Origin: Knoellia koreensis
Lineage (GTDB): Bacteria; Actinomycetota; Actinomycetes; Actinomycetales; Dermatophilaceae
Length of the DNA: 64,000 nt
Direction: 5' to 3'
Assembly: GCF_013041615.1 (NCBI RefSeq)
Contig: NZ_JABEPQ010000001.1
Location: 248,001-312,000 of the forward strand
Shown: piece after piece, positions 18,430-26,983 of the stretch
How the letters are laid out: each line of letters opens with the position of its first letter
How positions within the stretch are numbered: the stretch's first letter is position 1
The notes under the pieces: model-generated
What the model was told of the DNA's origin: nothing
The model's input: the letters and a program-made list of their open reading frames with translations, nothing else
Database searches by the model: none
Program-made: the position numbers and the translations under genes

Positions 18430-19053
18430 ATCAGCGAGCCTCGCATCAACGACCGCATCCGGGTCCCGGAAGTGCGGTTGGTTGGCCCCAACGGAGAGCA
18501 GGTCGGCATCGTCCGCGTCGAGGACGCGCTGCGACTGGCTGCCGAGGCTGACCTCGACCTCGTCGAGGTGGCCCCGATGGCCAAGCCTCCGGTCGCCAAG
18601 CTCATGGACTTCGGCAAGTTCAAGTACGAAGCCGCCATGAAGGCGCGGGAAGCACGCAAGAACCAGGTCAACACGGTCATCAAGGAGATCAAGCTCCGCC
18701 CCAAGATCGACCCGCACGACTACGGCACCAAGAAGGGCCACGTCGAGCGGTTCCTCAAGGGCGGTGACAAGGTCAAGGTGACGATCATGTTTCGCGGCCG
18801 CGAGCAGTCCCGCCCCGAGCTGGGCTTCCGGCTGCTGCAGCGCCTCGCCGAGGACGTCATCGAGCTCGGCACCGTCGAGTCGGCCCCCAAGCAGGATGGC
18901 CGCAACATGATCATGGTGCTGGCCCCGACGAAGAAGAAGTCCGAGGCCAAGGCCGAGCAGCGCCGCGCCCGCGGCGCCGACAAGGCCGCCGAGGGCACCG
19001 AGCCTGCCGAGCCCGCCGCCGCGCCGGCCGAGGGCGACACCACCGCCGGCTGA
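18430..19053 (+). CDS. infC: Translation initiation factor IF-3, ATC start
   Basis: 207 residues; keeps ribosomal subunits apart and checks start-codon and initiator-tRNA pairing. The N-terminal domain begins (M)[18 protein letters not shown], as in other actinobacterial IF-3 proteins. The only codon that fits that start is ATC at 18430-18432, eight bases after AAGGAG. A GTG at 18472 is in frame but would delete the conserved [10 protein letters not shown] segment. The E. coli gene likewise uses a non-standard start (AUU) for self-repression. The C-terminal domain has [18 protein letters not shown], followed by an Ala/Glu/Lys-rich actinobacterial tail. Leads rpmI and rplT. Confidence 0.93.
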   Translation: MSEPRINDRIRVPEVRLVGPNGEQVGIVRVEDALRLAAEADLDLVEVAPMAKPPVAKLMDFGKFKYEAAMKAREARKNQVNTVIKEIKLRPKIDPHDYGTKKGHVERFLKGGDKVKVTIMFRGREQSRPELGFRLLQRLAEDVIELGTVESAPKQDGRNMIMVLAPTKKKSEAKAEQRRARGADKAAEGTEPAEPAAAPAEGDTTAG

Positions 19054-19130
19054 CCGGCCCCAGCACTCGCACGACACCAGCACCACCACCCACGACGGCC
19101 CGCCGTCAGACACGAAGGAGATCGGCAGCC

Positions 19131-19325
19131 ATGCCGAAGAACAAGACGCACTCGGGCGCCAAGAAGCGCTTCCGGATCACCGGCAAGGGCAAGGTCATGC
19201 GCGAGCAGACCAACGGCCGCCACCTGCTCGAGCACAAGTCCTCGAAGTACATGCGCTCGATCGCGAACGACGTCGAGGTCGCCAAGGCGGACGCCAAGAA
19301 GGTCAAGAAGCTCCTCGGCCGCTGA
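19131..19325 (+). CDS. rpmI: 50S ribosomal protein L35
   Basis: 64 residues, Lys/Arg-rich: [20 protein letters not shown] is the family's standard start, and GRHLLEHKS is the conserved middle. It follows infC with a ribosome site (GAAGGAGAT) ahead of ATG 19131. Part of the infC-rpmI-rplT unit that sits downstream of the leader attenuator. Confidence 0.97.
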   Translation: MPKNKTHSGAKKRFRITGKGKVMREQTNGRHLLEHKSSKYMRSIANDVEVAKADAKKVKKLLGR

Positions 19326-19401
19326 GCCGAGCCCACCCACCAGCAGCACCGGGCTCAGCCAAAGCAGCCTCCGGTCGTACAACCAAGCAAGGAGAACTCA
19401 C

Positions 19402-19779
19402 GTGGCACGCGTGAAGCGGGCGGTCAACGCCCAGAAGAAGCGCCGGGTCGTCCTCGAGCGCGCCAGCGGCTACCGCGGGCAGCGCTCGCGGCTCTACCGC
19501 AAGGCCAAGGAGCAGGTCACCCACTCCCTCGGGTATAGCTATCGGGACCGTCGGGCCAAGAAGGGTGACTTCCGTCGCCTCTGGATCCAGCGGATCAACG
19601 CCGGCGCCCGCGCCAACGGCATGACCTACAACCGCTTCATCCAGGGCCTCAAGGCCGCGGAGATCGAGGTCGACCGTCGCATGCTCGCCGAGCTCGCCGT
19701 CAACGACGAGGCCGCGTTCGCCGCGCTCGTCGAGATCGCCAAGGCCAACGTGCCGGCGACCGCCGACGCCAGCGCCTGA
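19402..19779 (+). CDS. rplT: 50S ribosomal protein L20
   Basis: 125 residues, strongly basic N-terminal half ([39 protein letters not shown]) and the 23S-binding globular half ([20 protein letters not shown]). GTG 19402 follows AAGGAGAA. In several bacteria L20 represses this operon; no L20-binding pseudoknot was identified here. The stretch GYSYRDRR uses two TAT codons, unusual for this genome. Confidence 0.97.
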   Translation: MARVKRAVNAQKKRRVVLERASGYRGQRSRLYRKAKEQVTHSLGYSYRDRRAKKGDFRRLWIQRINAGARANGMTYNRFIQGLKAAEIEVDRRMLAELAVNDEAAFAALVEIAKANVPATADASA

Positions 19780-19821
19780 GCCGACACCGGCTCGCGCCGC
19801 ACCACACCAGAGCGCCGGGAC

Positions 19822-20622
19822 ATGGCCGCACTGACCAATCCGCGATCCGATCGCGTGAAGTCGGTCCGGGCCCTGTCCCGGCGCTCGGTGCGTGAGAAGA
19901 CGGGGCGTTTCCTCGTCGAAGGTCCCCAGGGCGTTCGCGAGGCGGTGCGGTGGCGCCCGGACCTCGTCGTCGACGTCTATGTCACCCCTGGAGCGGCCGG
20001 GCGGTATGCCGCCGACATCGTCGAACCTGCTACTGCCGCGGGGCTTTTCGTCCACGAGGTGAGCGACGAGGTGCTCGCCGCCATGTGCGACGCCGACGCG
20101 CCGCAGGGTGTTGCCGCAGTATGCCGCGTGCCCGAGTCGTCGTTGGACGCCGTCCTCGCGGAGGGCCCGCGCCTGTTGGTGCTGCTCACCAACGTGCGCG
20201 ACCCCGGCAACGCCGGCACCGTCATCCGCGGCGCCGACGCCACCGGCGCGGCGGCGGTGCTGGTCTCGGAGGCGTCCGTCGACGTGTTCTCTCCCAAGGT
20301 CGTCCGCTCGACCGTGGGCTCGTTGTTCCATCTACCGGTTGTGACCGGCCTCGACATCGAGGCGACGGTCGCGCGGCTGCGCGCGGACGGCATACGCGTC
20401 CTCGCCGCCGACGGCGCCGGCGAACGGCTGCTCGGTGACGTCGACCTGACGCCGTCGCATGCCTGGGTGATGGGCAACGAGGCGTGGGGGTTGCCGGAGG
20501 AGACCCGCGCACTGTGCGACGAAGTGGTGCGCGTCCCCATCTGGGGAAAGGCCGAGTCGCTCAACCTCGCGATGGCCGCCACGGTCTGCCTCTACGCCTC
20601 GGCCGGAGCCCAGAACCGTTAG
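19822..20622 (+). CDS. TrmH/SpoU-family RNA 2'-O-methyltransferase
   Basis: 266 residues. N-terminal substrate-binding domain (residues 1-110, LIKSVRALSRRS-like RNA-binding helix seen as VKSVRALSRRSVREKTGRFL) and a C-terminal SPOUT knot with all three motifs: NVRDPGNAGTVIRGADATGA, VMGNEAWGLPEE and VPIWGKAESLNLAMA. It methylates a ribose in rRNA or tRNA; the exact nucleotide is not evident. It follows rplT by 42 bases and probably shares its transcript. Its TAG stop is the first half of the next gene's -10 hexamer. Confidence 0.9.
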   Translation: MAALTNPRSDRVKSVRALSRRSVREKTGRFLVEGPQGVREAVRWRPDLVVDVYVTPGAAGRYAADIVEPATAAGLFVHEVSDEVLAAMCDADAPQGVAAVCRVPESSLDAVLAEGPRLLVLLTNVRDPGNAGTVIRGADATGAAAVLVSEASVDVFSPKVVRSTVGSLFHLPVVTGLDIEATVARLRADGIRVLAADGAGERLLGDVDLTPSHAWVMGNEAWGLPEETRALCDEVVRVPIWGKAESLNLAMAATVCLYASAGAQNR

Positions 20623-20625
20623 GGT
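20620..20625 (+). promoter_or_regulatory. -10 hexamer TAGGGT containing the trmH stop codon
   Basis: TAGGGT ends seven bases before ATG 20633; its TAG is the stop codon of the methyltransferase gene. Confidence 0.45.
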
Positions 20626-20632
20626 CCGTGGC

Positions 20633-21751
20633 ATGGACTACCGCCCGGAGGACGTGCTCGACGAGCGGGCTGCCCGGGTCGCGGCGGAGCTCATCCCGGA
20701 CGGCTTCATCTCCGCCGACTCCGACGCACGGATCATCTTCGTCAACCGCAGGGCGGCCGAGCTGGTCGGTCTTCCGGCTGCCGAGCTCGAGGGTCAGGAC
20801 GTGCGCGAGGCGGTCGACCTCCTCGACGGTGACGGGTCCTCGTGGTGGCAGACGACCAACCCCTGGGGCGGCCTGGCGATCCGCACCGGGCACCGGGAAC
20901 GCCTGCTCATGATGCGGCACAACAGCCGTGAGGTCCTCGTGACCGCGAAGTACCTGCGGCCGGCCCGCGGCGAGCCGGTCAGCCGCGTGACCGTGCTCAT
21001 GCGTGACGGCATGCACCGGCGTCGCGTGGAGGCCGAGAACGCCGCCGTCATCTCGACCGTGGCGCACGAGCTGCGCTCACCGCTCACCTCGGTGAAGGGC
21101 TTCACGGCGACCCTGCTCAAGCGGTGGGAGCGCTTCTCCGACGAGCAGAAGCGGCTGATGCTCGAGACGATCGAGGCCGACGCCGACCGCGTCACCCGGC
21201 TCATCACCGAGCTGCTCGACGTCTCGCGGATCGACGCCGGACGGCTGCAGATCCGTCCGCTGCCGGTCGACATCGAGCTGGTCTTCCAGCGCCACGTCGA
21301 CCGCGCCGTGGCGAGCGGTCTGGAGCCCGACCGGTTCCGCATCGAGGTGGCCGACGACCTGCCCGAGGTGTGGGCCGACCCCGACCGGCTCGACCAGATC
21401 CTGTCCAACCTCATGGAGAACGCCATCCGCCACGGCGACGGCACGGTCACCGTGGCGGCCCGCCCCGCATCGGCCGACGCCCTCGCGGCCATGGCCGCCA
21501 AGGGGCGCGGCGAGGAGGGGGTCGAGCTGCTCATCAGCGACGAGGGGCGCGGCATACCCGACGAGCAGCGGGCCCTGGTGTTCACGCGGTTCTGGCACGG
21601 ATCGGGGCGCGGCAGCACCGGTCTTGGCCTCTACGTCGTCAAGGGCCTCGTCGAGGCCCACGGTGGCCAGGTCCTCGCCGAGTCCGCGCCGGGCGGGGGC
21701 GCCCAGTTCCGGCTCAGCCTGCCCAGCCAGCCACCGGACTACCTCGGCTGA
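20633..21751 (+). CDS. PAS-domain sensor histidine kinase, no membrane segment
   Basis: 372 residues. A PAS domain occupies about residues 15-130 (ELIPDGFISADSDARIIFVN, RRAAELVGLPAAELEGQDV). The HisKA domain has the phospho-acceptor H145 in STVAHELRSPLTSVKGF, and the ATPase domain has the N box NLMENAIRH, G1 box DEGRGIPDEQ and G2 box GRGSTGLGLYVVKGL. There is no transmembrane helix, so it senses a cytosolic signal. No response regulator is nearby: it is an orphan kinase. The last 13 bases overlap the convergent ABC ATPase gene. Confidence 0.9.
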   Translation: MDYRPEDVLDERAARVAAELIPDGFISADSDARIIFVNRRAAELVGLPAAELEGQDVREAVDLLDGDGSSWWQTTNPWGGLAIRTGHRERLLMMRHNSREVLVTAKYLRPARGEPVSRVTVLMRDGMHRRRVEAENAAVISTVAHELRSPLTSVKGFTATLLKRWERFSDEQKRLMLETIEADADRVTRLITELLDVSRIDAGRLQIRPLPVDIELVFQRHVDRAVASGLEPDRFRIEVADDLPEVWADPDRLDQILSNLMENAIRHGDGTVTVAARPASADALAAMAAKGRGEEGVELLISDEGRGIPDEQRALVFTRFWHGSGRGSTGLGLYVVKGLVEAHGGQVLAESAPGGGAQFRLSLPSQPPDYLG

Positions 21752-22443
21752 GGTGCGATCGCGAGCGCTTCCATCTGGTGGGTCAGCTGCGCCGCAATGA
21801 TAAGCCCGGGGTCATGGCTGGCCACCAGTACGGCACGGTCCTTGGCGACGTCGACAAGGATGTCGATGACGCGGTCTGCCGTGCTTCGGTCCAGGCCCGA
21901 AGTGGGTTCGTCTGCCAGGACTATGGCCGGGTCGTTGATCAGGGCCCGAGCCAGAGCCACCCTTTGTCGTTCCCCGCCGGAGAGGGCGTTGGGTCGATGG
22001 TTCTCGCGCCCCCGGAGCCCCAGGTCTGCCATGAGCATCCGCGCGCGGTCGACATCCTTTCGGGAGAGCCGTTCTGGCATGCGCGGGACCAGCACGTTCT
22101 CAAACGCTGTCATAGTCTCGATGAGGCCAGAATCCTGCGGCACATAGCCAACGAGGTTCCGTCGCTTCAGCGCGAGTTGATCTGAAGAGAAGGGAGCGAT
22201 GTCTTCGCCCTCCCAAAGCACTCGCCCGGTGTCTGGGCGCAGTGCGCCGTGGGCGACTTTGAGCAGTGTGGTCTTGCCACTTCCCGACCGTCCCGCAACG
22301 CAGACCATGGAACCTGGAGAGACCGCAAGGCTGACGCCCTCGAGCACGATGGTGGGCCGACGCGATTCCCCGTATGCGAGATAGATCTGCTCGAGGGTGA
22401 GGGTGGGGGTGCAGATGAGGCCGGGCTCTGTGCTCGCTGTCAT
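21739..22443 (-). CDS. ABC transporter ATP-binding protein
   Basis: 234 residues, complete MacB/LolD-type ATPase: Walker A AGRSGSGKTTLLK, Q-loop VGYVPQDSGL, signature NALSGGERQRVALARAL, Walker B AIVLADEPTSGLD and a terminal switch His in VASHDPGL. ATG 22443 overlaps the stop of the permease gene by four bases, so the two are co-translated and surely form one transporter. Base composition is less GC-rich and codon use less biased than in the flanking genes, suggesting later arrival. Confidence 0.9.
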   Translation of the reverse strand: MTASTEPGLICTPTLTLEQIYLAYGESRRPTIVLEGVSLAVSPGSMVCVAGRSGSGKTTLLKVAHGALRPDTGRVLWEGEDIAPFSSDQLALKRRNLVGYVPQDSGLIETMTAFENVLVPRMPERLSRKDVDRARMLMADLGLRGRENHRPNALSGGERQRVALARALINDPAIVLADEPTSGLDRSTADRVIDILVDVAKDRAVLVASHDPGLIIAAQLTHQMEALAIAPQPR

Positions 22444-25088
22444 CGGGGCACCCCTGTCGCAGTTCGTCGGTCGTTCACGTGGACGAGAACAGTGAGCAGG
22501 AGGCAGACGGTGATCGGCCAAGCGTACGCCCAAGGGTTGCGCCCGGGATCTACCAACCAGAAGACGACACCGGCGACGGCAATCGTCGGGGCCAGGAACG
22601 CCCAGAACGGCGGATCGAGGACGGCGGCCTGCTGCGCCTGGGTCCACCCGCACGCGCGGAGAATTGAAAGCGAGCGCCGACGAGCACGACAAATCACGTC
22701 CCCCGCGATCAGCGCGGCCGCAAGGGCAGTTGAGAGGATGATCGCAAGCAGGAGCCACTGCTGTGGCTGCACCACGCCCACGACGGCGGTGGCTATGCGC
22801 GACAGGCCCGCGTCCCTGGCGGCCCTGAGGATCCGTCCACCGGCTGCTGTAAGGCAGCCGGCCGCCGCGGCCACAGCCGCCGCTCGCGCGGTCAGCGGTC
22901 CAATCAGCGGACGGGCCTCTGCCCATGCGACCGTTCGCGGGGAGGTGCGGACAACTCGCGCCGTGCGCCTACGAGGAGACGTCCGAGCCCGGAGAGCCAT
23001 CCAGGTGGTCAGGGTCGCACTCAAGCCGTAAGCCACCAGCAGTGTCGCGGTGACGAGCGCTTGCATCTGCGTAAAACCGGCCGAGAGTCCGCCTACGATG
23101 CTGACGAGCAGCATCACACCCGCCCCTAAGGCAGCCTCGCCCAACAGAAGGTTCCGAACGTTGGCGCGCGTCCAGCCGTGGCCGACCAGTGTCTGGACCT
23201 GAGAACGTCGCACGGGGATGCGCATGGCCGCACCCATGGCCCCCAGGACAGCCAAACTGGCAATGGCTAGCCCAAGAAGCGCTCGCGTCCCTTCCGACAG
23301 CGCCGCGTAGACCCTGAGGGCAGCGCCGAGGCTCGTCCATTCCTGAGAACCGGAAAACTCGTCGTCAGCTCGCGTGGCCCCTCCGTCTGAACTCGGCCCG
23401 GCCGCCACGCCGAAGAATGAGGGAGCGTCGAGTCTGACCGGCTCAAGGCTGGAGCCCGCGACTACCCTCACTGACAGCCCCATAGAGGCAATTTGCGCGG
23501 CAACCTGCTCGATGCGGTTCCTGGCATCGGGGCCGAAGCGCGTGACCCCGCTCAATCGCACGCGCACTGCATCGATGGGGCTCGTCCCGCGTAGCGCGCG
23601 GCCTCCGGCAAGGTCTGTTACGGCACCAGGGCTCCCGGCAACCAAGCCTTCGCCGCTCAGGGATGGGGGGACAGCCCCCTTCGTGGATTCCGCTGCGTTG
23701 GTCATGGGCGCTGGGTCGTAGCCACCCAAGGGGACGTATGCCGCCGATGTCGCGAGTGGGGCAATGGCTTGCAGAGTCCCCGAACCCACAGGCGCCACCG
23801 CGTAACTGCTGTCTGGTTGTTGCCCTGCGGGGAGCGGGCTTCCCTCGGCGGCCACCAGTTCTCTGTAGGCGCGTTCGTTGCCGTAGTTGGCCGCCGTGGG
23901 TGGACTGCCGCCCTGTCGAGATCCCAGGGAGGAAACCGACACCACGCCCAGAGGCTTTATCGTGAACCGCAAGGGGGAGCCGCCACCGGTCGGGGTATAT
24001 GTGCCGCCCGTGGTCACGCTGGGCCGCACATCTGCTGCTACCCGGCTCAGCGGTCCGGGGTCGGGCGCCGACGTTTGGCCAGGCCACGGAATCAGCACTT
24101 GTCCCCGCTCGAATGGTCGGAGCGACCCCCCAGCCTCGACGCGCGCCGTACCGACCGTCTCGAACTTCTTCGGTTGTGCGCAGACTGCGCCCAACTCGGC
24201 CTCACCCGCAGGGGTGGCCTCTCCAGCATTCAGCCTTTGAAATGTGGCTACCAGCGGAGTGGGGGCCATGGGCGAGTCCAGCACGACCAGGGGAACGACC
24301 GCTTTCTGACGGTCTGTGGGGTTGTCGCTCAGCTTCAACGAACTCAACACGTCACGCTCGAACGCGAAGCGGTCTGGCACCGACCCGCTCGCAAAGTCTG
24401 CTGCCTGCCGGTTGCCGGCAGGCAGCCGAATGAGCGGGTCCAAGAACTGGCCAGCATCGCCAAGCAGGGCCTGCTCCGAGGCAGGGTCGACGGCCAATAC
24501 CGTTGCGGGAATGGCTGGCAGGGGTGCCAGGTAGATGCTGGATCCGAGGTCGGTGGGAAGGATGTCCTGGAAGGTGGTTATCGGTGGAGATGGTGGCTGT
24601 GTCGACCTCCGTTCCAGGACCGCGCAACCGGAGGTCGAGTAGACGGGCTGCGTAATACCCCCTCCCGAGCGTGTAACGGACGCCTCCACCCGAAAGACGC
24701 CGCTAGCGCTCGCGGGGGCTGTGAATACTGGGCTGACACCGATCGTTCTGACGGCACCCACCACCCCGATTGGTGCTGCGACCTCGACGCCAGAGATCTG
24801 CCGAATTCTGTCCACCTGGGCGTCGGTGATCCTGGGTGACGTGCTGGAAGTCACGAAATTCGGCTCGACGAAGCCGAGGGTCGCCGAGGCGTCACCCTGA
24901 CCGGGCGGCAGGATCAACAGGTCGTACGACGCGCGCCAGTCCCTGTCGAGCAGGGCCGAAACGTTGCCCTGAACCGAGGTGGTGAGGCCAGCTGTCGCGG
25001 CACACGCGCCGCCGAGTAGGACGACGAGTGCGACATTGGCCCTGTCTGCCGCGAACTGATGTAGCCGCCACAACCTCAAGCGCCGCAC
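22440..25088 (-). CDS. Large FtsX/MacB-like ABC permease
   Basis: About 882 residues. One membrane span near the N-terminus (VALVVLLGGACAATAGLTTS), then roughly 540 extracytoplasmic residues rich in Gly/Pro/Ser/Thr, then about six or seven spans (ALLGLAIASLAVLGAMGAAM, LLLGEAALGAGVMLLVSIVG, and a final group ending WPITVCLLLTVLVHVNDRR). This is the MacB/FtsX plan with an unusually large outer domain; the middle stretch LSILRACGWTQAQ is the typical coupling loop. GTG 25088 is chosen for GAGGG seven bases upstream; GTG 25166 would add 26 residues without a membrane signal. It follows a small secreted protein gene. Role not known: peptide export or envelope-stress extraction are possibilities. 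Confidence 0.8.
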   Translation of the reverse strand: MRRLRLWRLHQFAADRANVALVVLLGGACAATAGLTTSVQGNVSALLDRDWRASYDLLILPPGQGDASATLGFVEPNFVTSSTSPRITDAQVDRIRQISGVEVAAPIGVVGAVRTIGVSPVFTAPASASGVFRVEASVTRSGGGITQPVYSTSGCAVLERRSTQPPSPPITTFQDILPTDLGSSIYLAPLPAIPATVLAVDPASEQALLGDAGQFLDPLIRLPAGNRQAADFASGSVPDRFAFERDVLSSLKLSDNPTDRQKAVVPLVVLDSPMAPTPLVATFQRLNAGEATPAGEAELGAVCAQPKKFETVGTARVEAGGSLRPFERGQVLIPWPGQTSAPDPGPLSRVAADVRPSVTTGGTYTPTGGGSPLRFTIKPLGVVSVSSLGSRQGGSPPTAANYGNERAYRELVAAEGSPLPAGQQPDSSYAVAPVGSGTLQAIAPLATSAAYVPLGGYDPAPMTNAAESTKGAVPPSLSGEGLVAGSPGAVTDLAGGRALRGTSPIDAVRVRLSGVTRFGPDARNRIEQVAAQIASMGLSVRVVAGSSLEPVRLDAPSFFGVAAGPSSDGGATRADDEFSGSQEWTSLGAALRVYAALSEGTRALLGLAIASLAVLGAMGAAMRIPVRRSQVQTLVGHGWTRANVRNLLLGEAALGAGVMLLVSIVGGLSAGFTQMQALVTATLLVAYGLSATLTTWMALRARTSPRRRTARVVRTSPRTVAWAEARPLIGPLTARAAAVAAAAGCLTAAGGRILRAARDAGLSRIATAVVGVVQPQQWLLLAIILSTALAAALIAGDVICRARRRSLSILRACGWTQAQQAAVLDPPFWAFLAPTIAVAGVVFWLVDPGRNPWAYAWPITVCLLLTVLVHVNDRRTATGVPR

Positions 25089-25178
25089 TTGGATCCCTCG
25101 CTGCCCCGCGTCGTTCAACCAAGAGCGATGCGCGAGCGACCTCGCGACTGGGCCACGGACGCACACACATCCACGGAC

Positions 25179-25538
25179 TCAGCAGGCTCCTCGGCCGTCA
25201 ACCCTCGTCGAGGCTGTTGCCGTCGCACTTTGCCCTGCGGAGACTACCGTGCCCGTCTGCCCGTAGGTCACGAGCGAGCAGGGGTAAAACTTGTGTGAGA
25301 AGCCCGCTGACGTATATGTCACGCCGGCGGTGGGGCCCCACTGAGTCTCGTCGCCGTACTTGAACGTGACCGTGTAGGGCGAGGAGTTGCCCCACGCCAT
25401 TCCCCAGGTGGCTGCTTGTCCATAGACTCGAGACTGGCTGCTCGGGGTCAAGCTGATCGTGACGGCATCCGCTGGCGTCGCAACCCACAGCATGGCAGCG
25501 AACGCACTCGCTCCCGCGACCCAAATGCTTCTCTTCAT
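25179..25538 (-). CDS. Small secreted protein with a PKD-like strand pattern
   Basis: 119 residues. A clear signal peptide (MKRSIWVAGASAFAAMLWVA, cleavage after ADA near residue 25) leaves about 94 residues. The mature part is Ser/Thr/Gly/Tyr-rich with strands resembling a PKD or Ig-like fold (SSPYTVTFKYGDETQWG, TSAGFSHKFYPCS) and two cysteines, the last being the C-terminal residue. ATG 25538 is preceded by TTGGAGGT. It is upstream of and on the same strand as the permease, so it is probably the cargo, a sensor or a protected partner of that transporter. It does not carry the lactococcin 972 motif, although that family has a comparable gene layout. Confidence 0.65.
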   Translation of the reverse strand: MKRSIWVAGASAFAAMLWVATPADAVTISLTPSSQSRVYGQAATWGMAWGNSSPYTVTFKYGDETQWGPTAGVTYTSAGFSHKFYPCSLVTYGQTGTVVSAGQSATATASTRVDGRGAC

Positions 25539-25876
25539 TCAACCCACCTCCAAGTGCGAGCGATACATGTCACTCAGCAATCTCAGCATCCCCCCCAGGA
25601 TTGGATTTACAAGAGCAGAGCACGGCGTCTGCGGCACTCGGTGCTGCTGGCAGGGGACAGCAACCAGATCCAGTCAATGGCACGTCGCAGCGTTGCAACC
25701 CATGAGCTCGCGCCAGCAGCGATTTACCGCGCCTTCGGACGCGGCCGTCGCGCTGCGCTGAGGGCGACCACCCGGCATACCACTGCCGCTGCGCTGGCAA
25801 CCCACTCCGCGTCCGGAGGCATCCCACCGCCCCCATAGACTTGCGCGCGCCGCGCACCGACCCGAAGTGGAACGAG
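25539..25876. other. Intergenic region between the secreted-protein gene and pheS
   Basis: Divergent promoter region. The left half must drive the secreted protein/ABC genes leftwards; no convincing -35/-10 pair was found, only the ribosome site next to 25538. The right end holds the pheS -10 hexamer at 25836-25841. One CGGCATAC motif copy lies near 25775. No RNA gene or T-box leader was recognised. Confidence 0.5.
25836..25841 (+). promoter_or_regulatory. Candidate -10 hexamer TAGACT for pheS
   Basis: TAGACT is 35 bases before ATG 25877, so this transcript would have a short leader rather than none. No T-box or leader-peptide attenuator fits in it. Confidence 0.4.
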
Positions 25877-26983
25877 ATGTCTGGACCCAACACGCAGTAC
25901 GACCCGGTCGAGGTCGCCGCCCTCGACCCCGAGGCGATCGAGCAGGCGGTGACGGACGCGCTGGCCGCGATCGCGGCCGCCACGACGCTCGAGGACCTCA
26001 AGACGGTGCGGCTCGCCCACCAGGGCGAGAAGAGCCCGCTGGCCCTCGCCAACCGTGAGATCGGTGCCCTGCCGCCGAGCGCCAAGGCCGAGGCCGGCAA
26101 ACGCGTCGGGCAGGCTCGCGGCCGCGTCGGCCAGGCCCTCAAGGAGCGCCAGGCTGCGCTGGAGACCGAGCGCGACGAGCGCATCCTCGTCGAGGAGGCC
26201 GTCGACGTCACGGTGCGCGTGCCCCGACGTCCGCTCGGCGCACGCCACCCGATCAGCCTGGTCTCCGAGCGGGTCGAGGACATCTTCGTCTCGATGGGCT
26301 GGGAGATCGCCGAGGGGCCCGAGCTCGAGGCCGAGTGGCTCAACTTCGACGCCCTCAACATCGGCGCCGACCACCCGGCGCGCCAGGAGCAGGACACCTT
26401 CTTCGTCGAACCTGCCGGGTCCGGCCTGGTGCTGCGCACCCACACCTCGCCGGTGCAGGTGCGCACCATGCTCGAGCACGAGCCGCCGATCTACGTGCTC
26501 TGCCCGGGCAAGGTGTTCCGCACCGACGACCTCGACGCCACGCACACGCCGGTGTTCCACCAGTTCGAGGGGCTCGTCGTCGACGAGGGCATCACCATGG
26601 CCCACCTCAAGGGAACGCTCGACGCCTTCGTGCAGCGGTTGTTCGGCGACGGCATCGAGACGCGGCTGCGCCCCAACTACTTCCCGTTCACCGAGCCGAG
26701 TGCCGAGATCGACTGCCGTTGCTGGGTTTGTGGCGGCTCCGGCGTGCTCGACGGCCAGTCCTGCCGCACCTGCGGTGGCACCGGCTGGATCGAGCTCGGC
26801 GGCTCCGGCATGGTCAACCAGCGGGTGCTGCGCGCCGCCGGTGTGGACACCGACCGCTACAGCGGGTTCGCGTTCGGGCTCGGCATCGAGCGCTCGCTCA
26901 TGTTGCGGCACAACGTCGGCGACATGCACGACATCGTCGAGGGAGACGTCCGCTTCTCCCAGCAGTTCGGAATGGAGATCTGA
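25877..26983 (+). CDS. pheS: Phenylalanyl-tRNA synthetase alpha subunit
   Basis: 368 residues; with PheT forms the alpha2-beta2 enzyme that charges tRNA-Phe. N-terminal coiled coil (residues 1-90), then class II motif 1 (LGARHPISLVSERVEDIFV), motif 2 region (RTHTSPVQVRTM ... FRTDDLDATHTPVFHQFEG) and motif 3 (GLGIERSLMLRH). Between them is a Cys-rich insert, CRCWVC...CRTCGGTGW, two C-x2-C pairs resembling a zinc ribbon, which some bacterial PheS proteins carry. The start is ATG 25877 (MSGPNTQYDP); an upstream in-frame start at 25841 overlaps the promoter hexamer. The stop overlaps pheT by one base. Confidence 0.95.
   Translation: MSGPNTQYDPVEVAALDPEAIEQAVTDALAAIAAATTLEDLKTVRLAHQGEKSPLALANREIGALPPSAKAEAGKRVGQARGRVGQALKERQAALETERDERILVEEAVDVTVRVPRRPLGARHPISLVSERVEDIFVSMGWEIAEGPELEAEWLNFDALNIGADHPARQEQDTFFVEPAGSGLVLRTHTSPVQVRTMLEHEPPIYVLCPGKVFRTDDLDATHTPVFHQFEGLVVDEGITMAHLKGTLDAFVQRLFGDGIETRLRPNYFPFTEPSAEIDCRCWVCGGSGVLDGQSCRTCGGTGWIELGGSGMVNQRVLRAAGVDTDRYSGFAFGLGIERSLMLRHNVGDMHDIVEGDVRFSQQFGMEI

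Noticed and set aside
25179-25538. Small secreted protein as a lactococcin 972-type bacteriocin
   Set aside because: The gene order is reminiscent, but the mature protein lacks the Gly-Gly-x-Trp and aromatic/His repeat pattern of that family. Kept as unknown.
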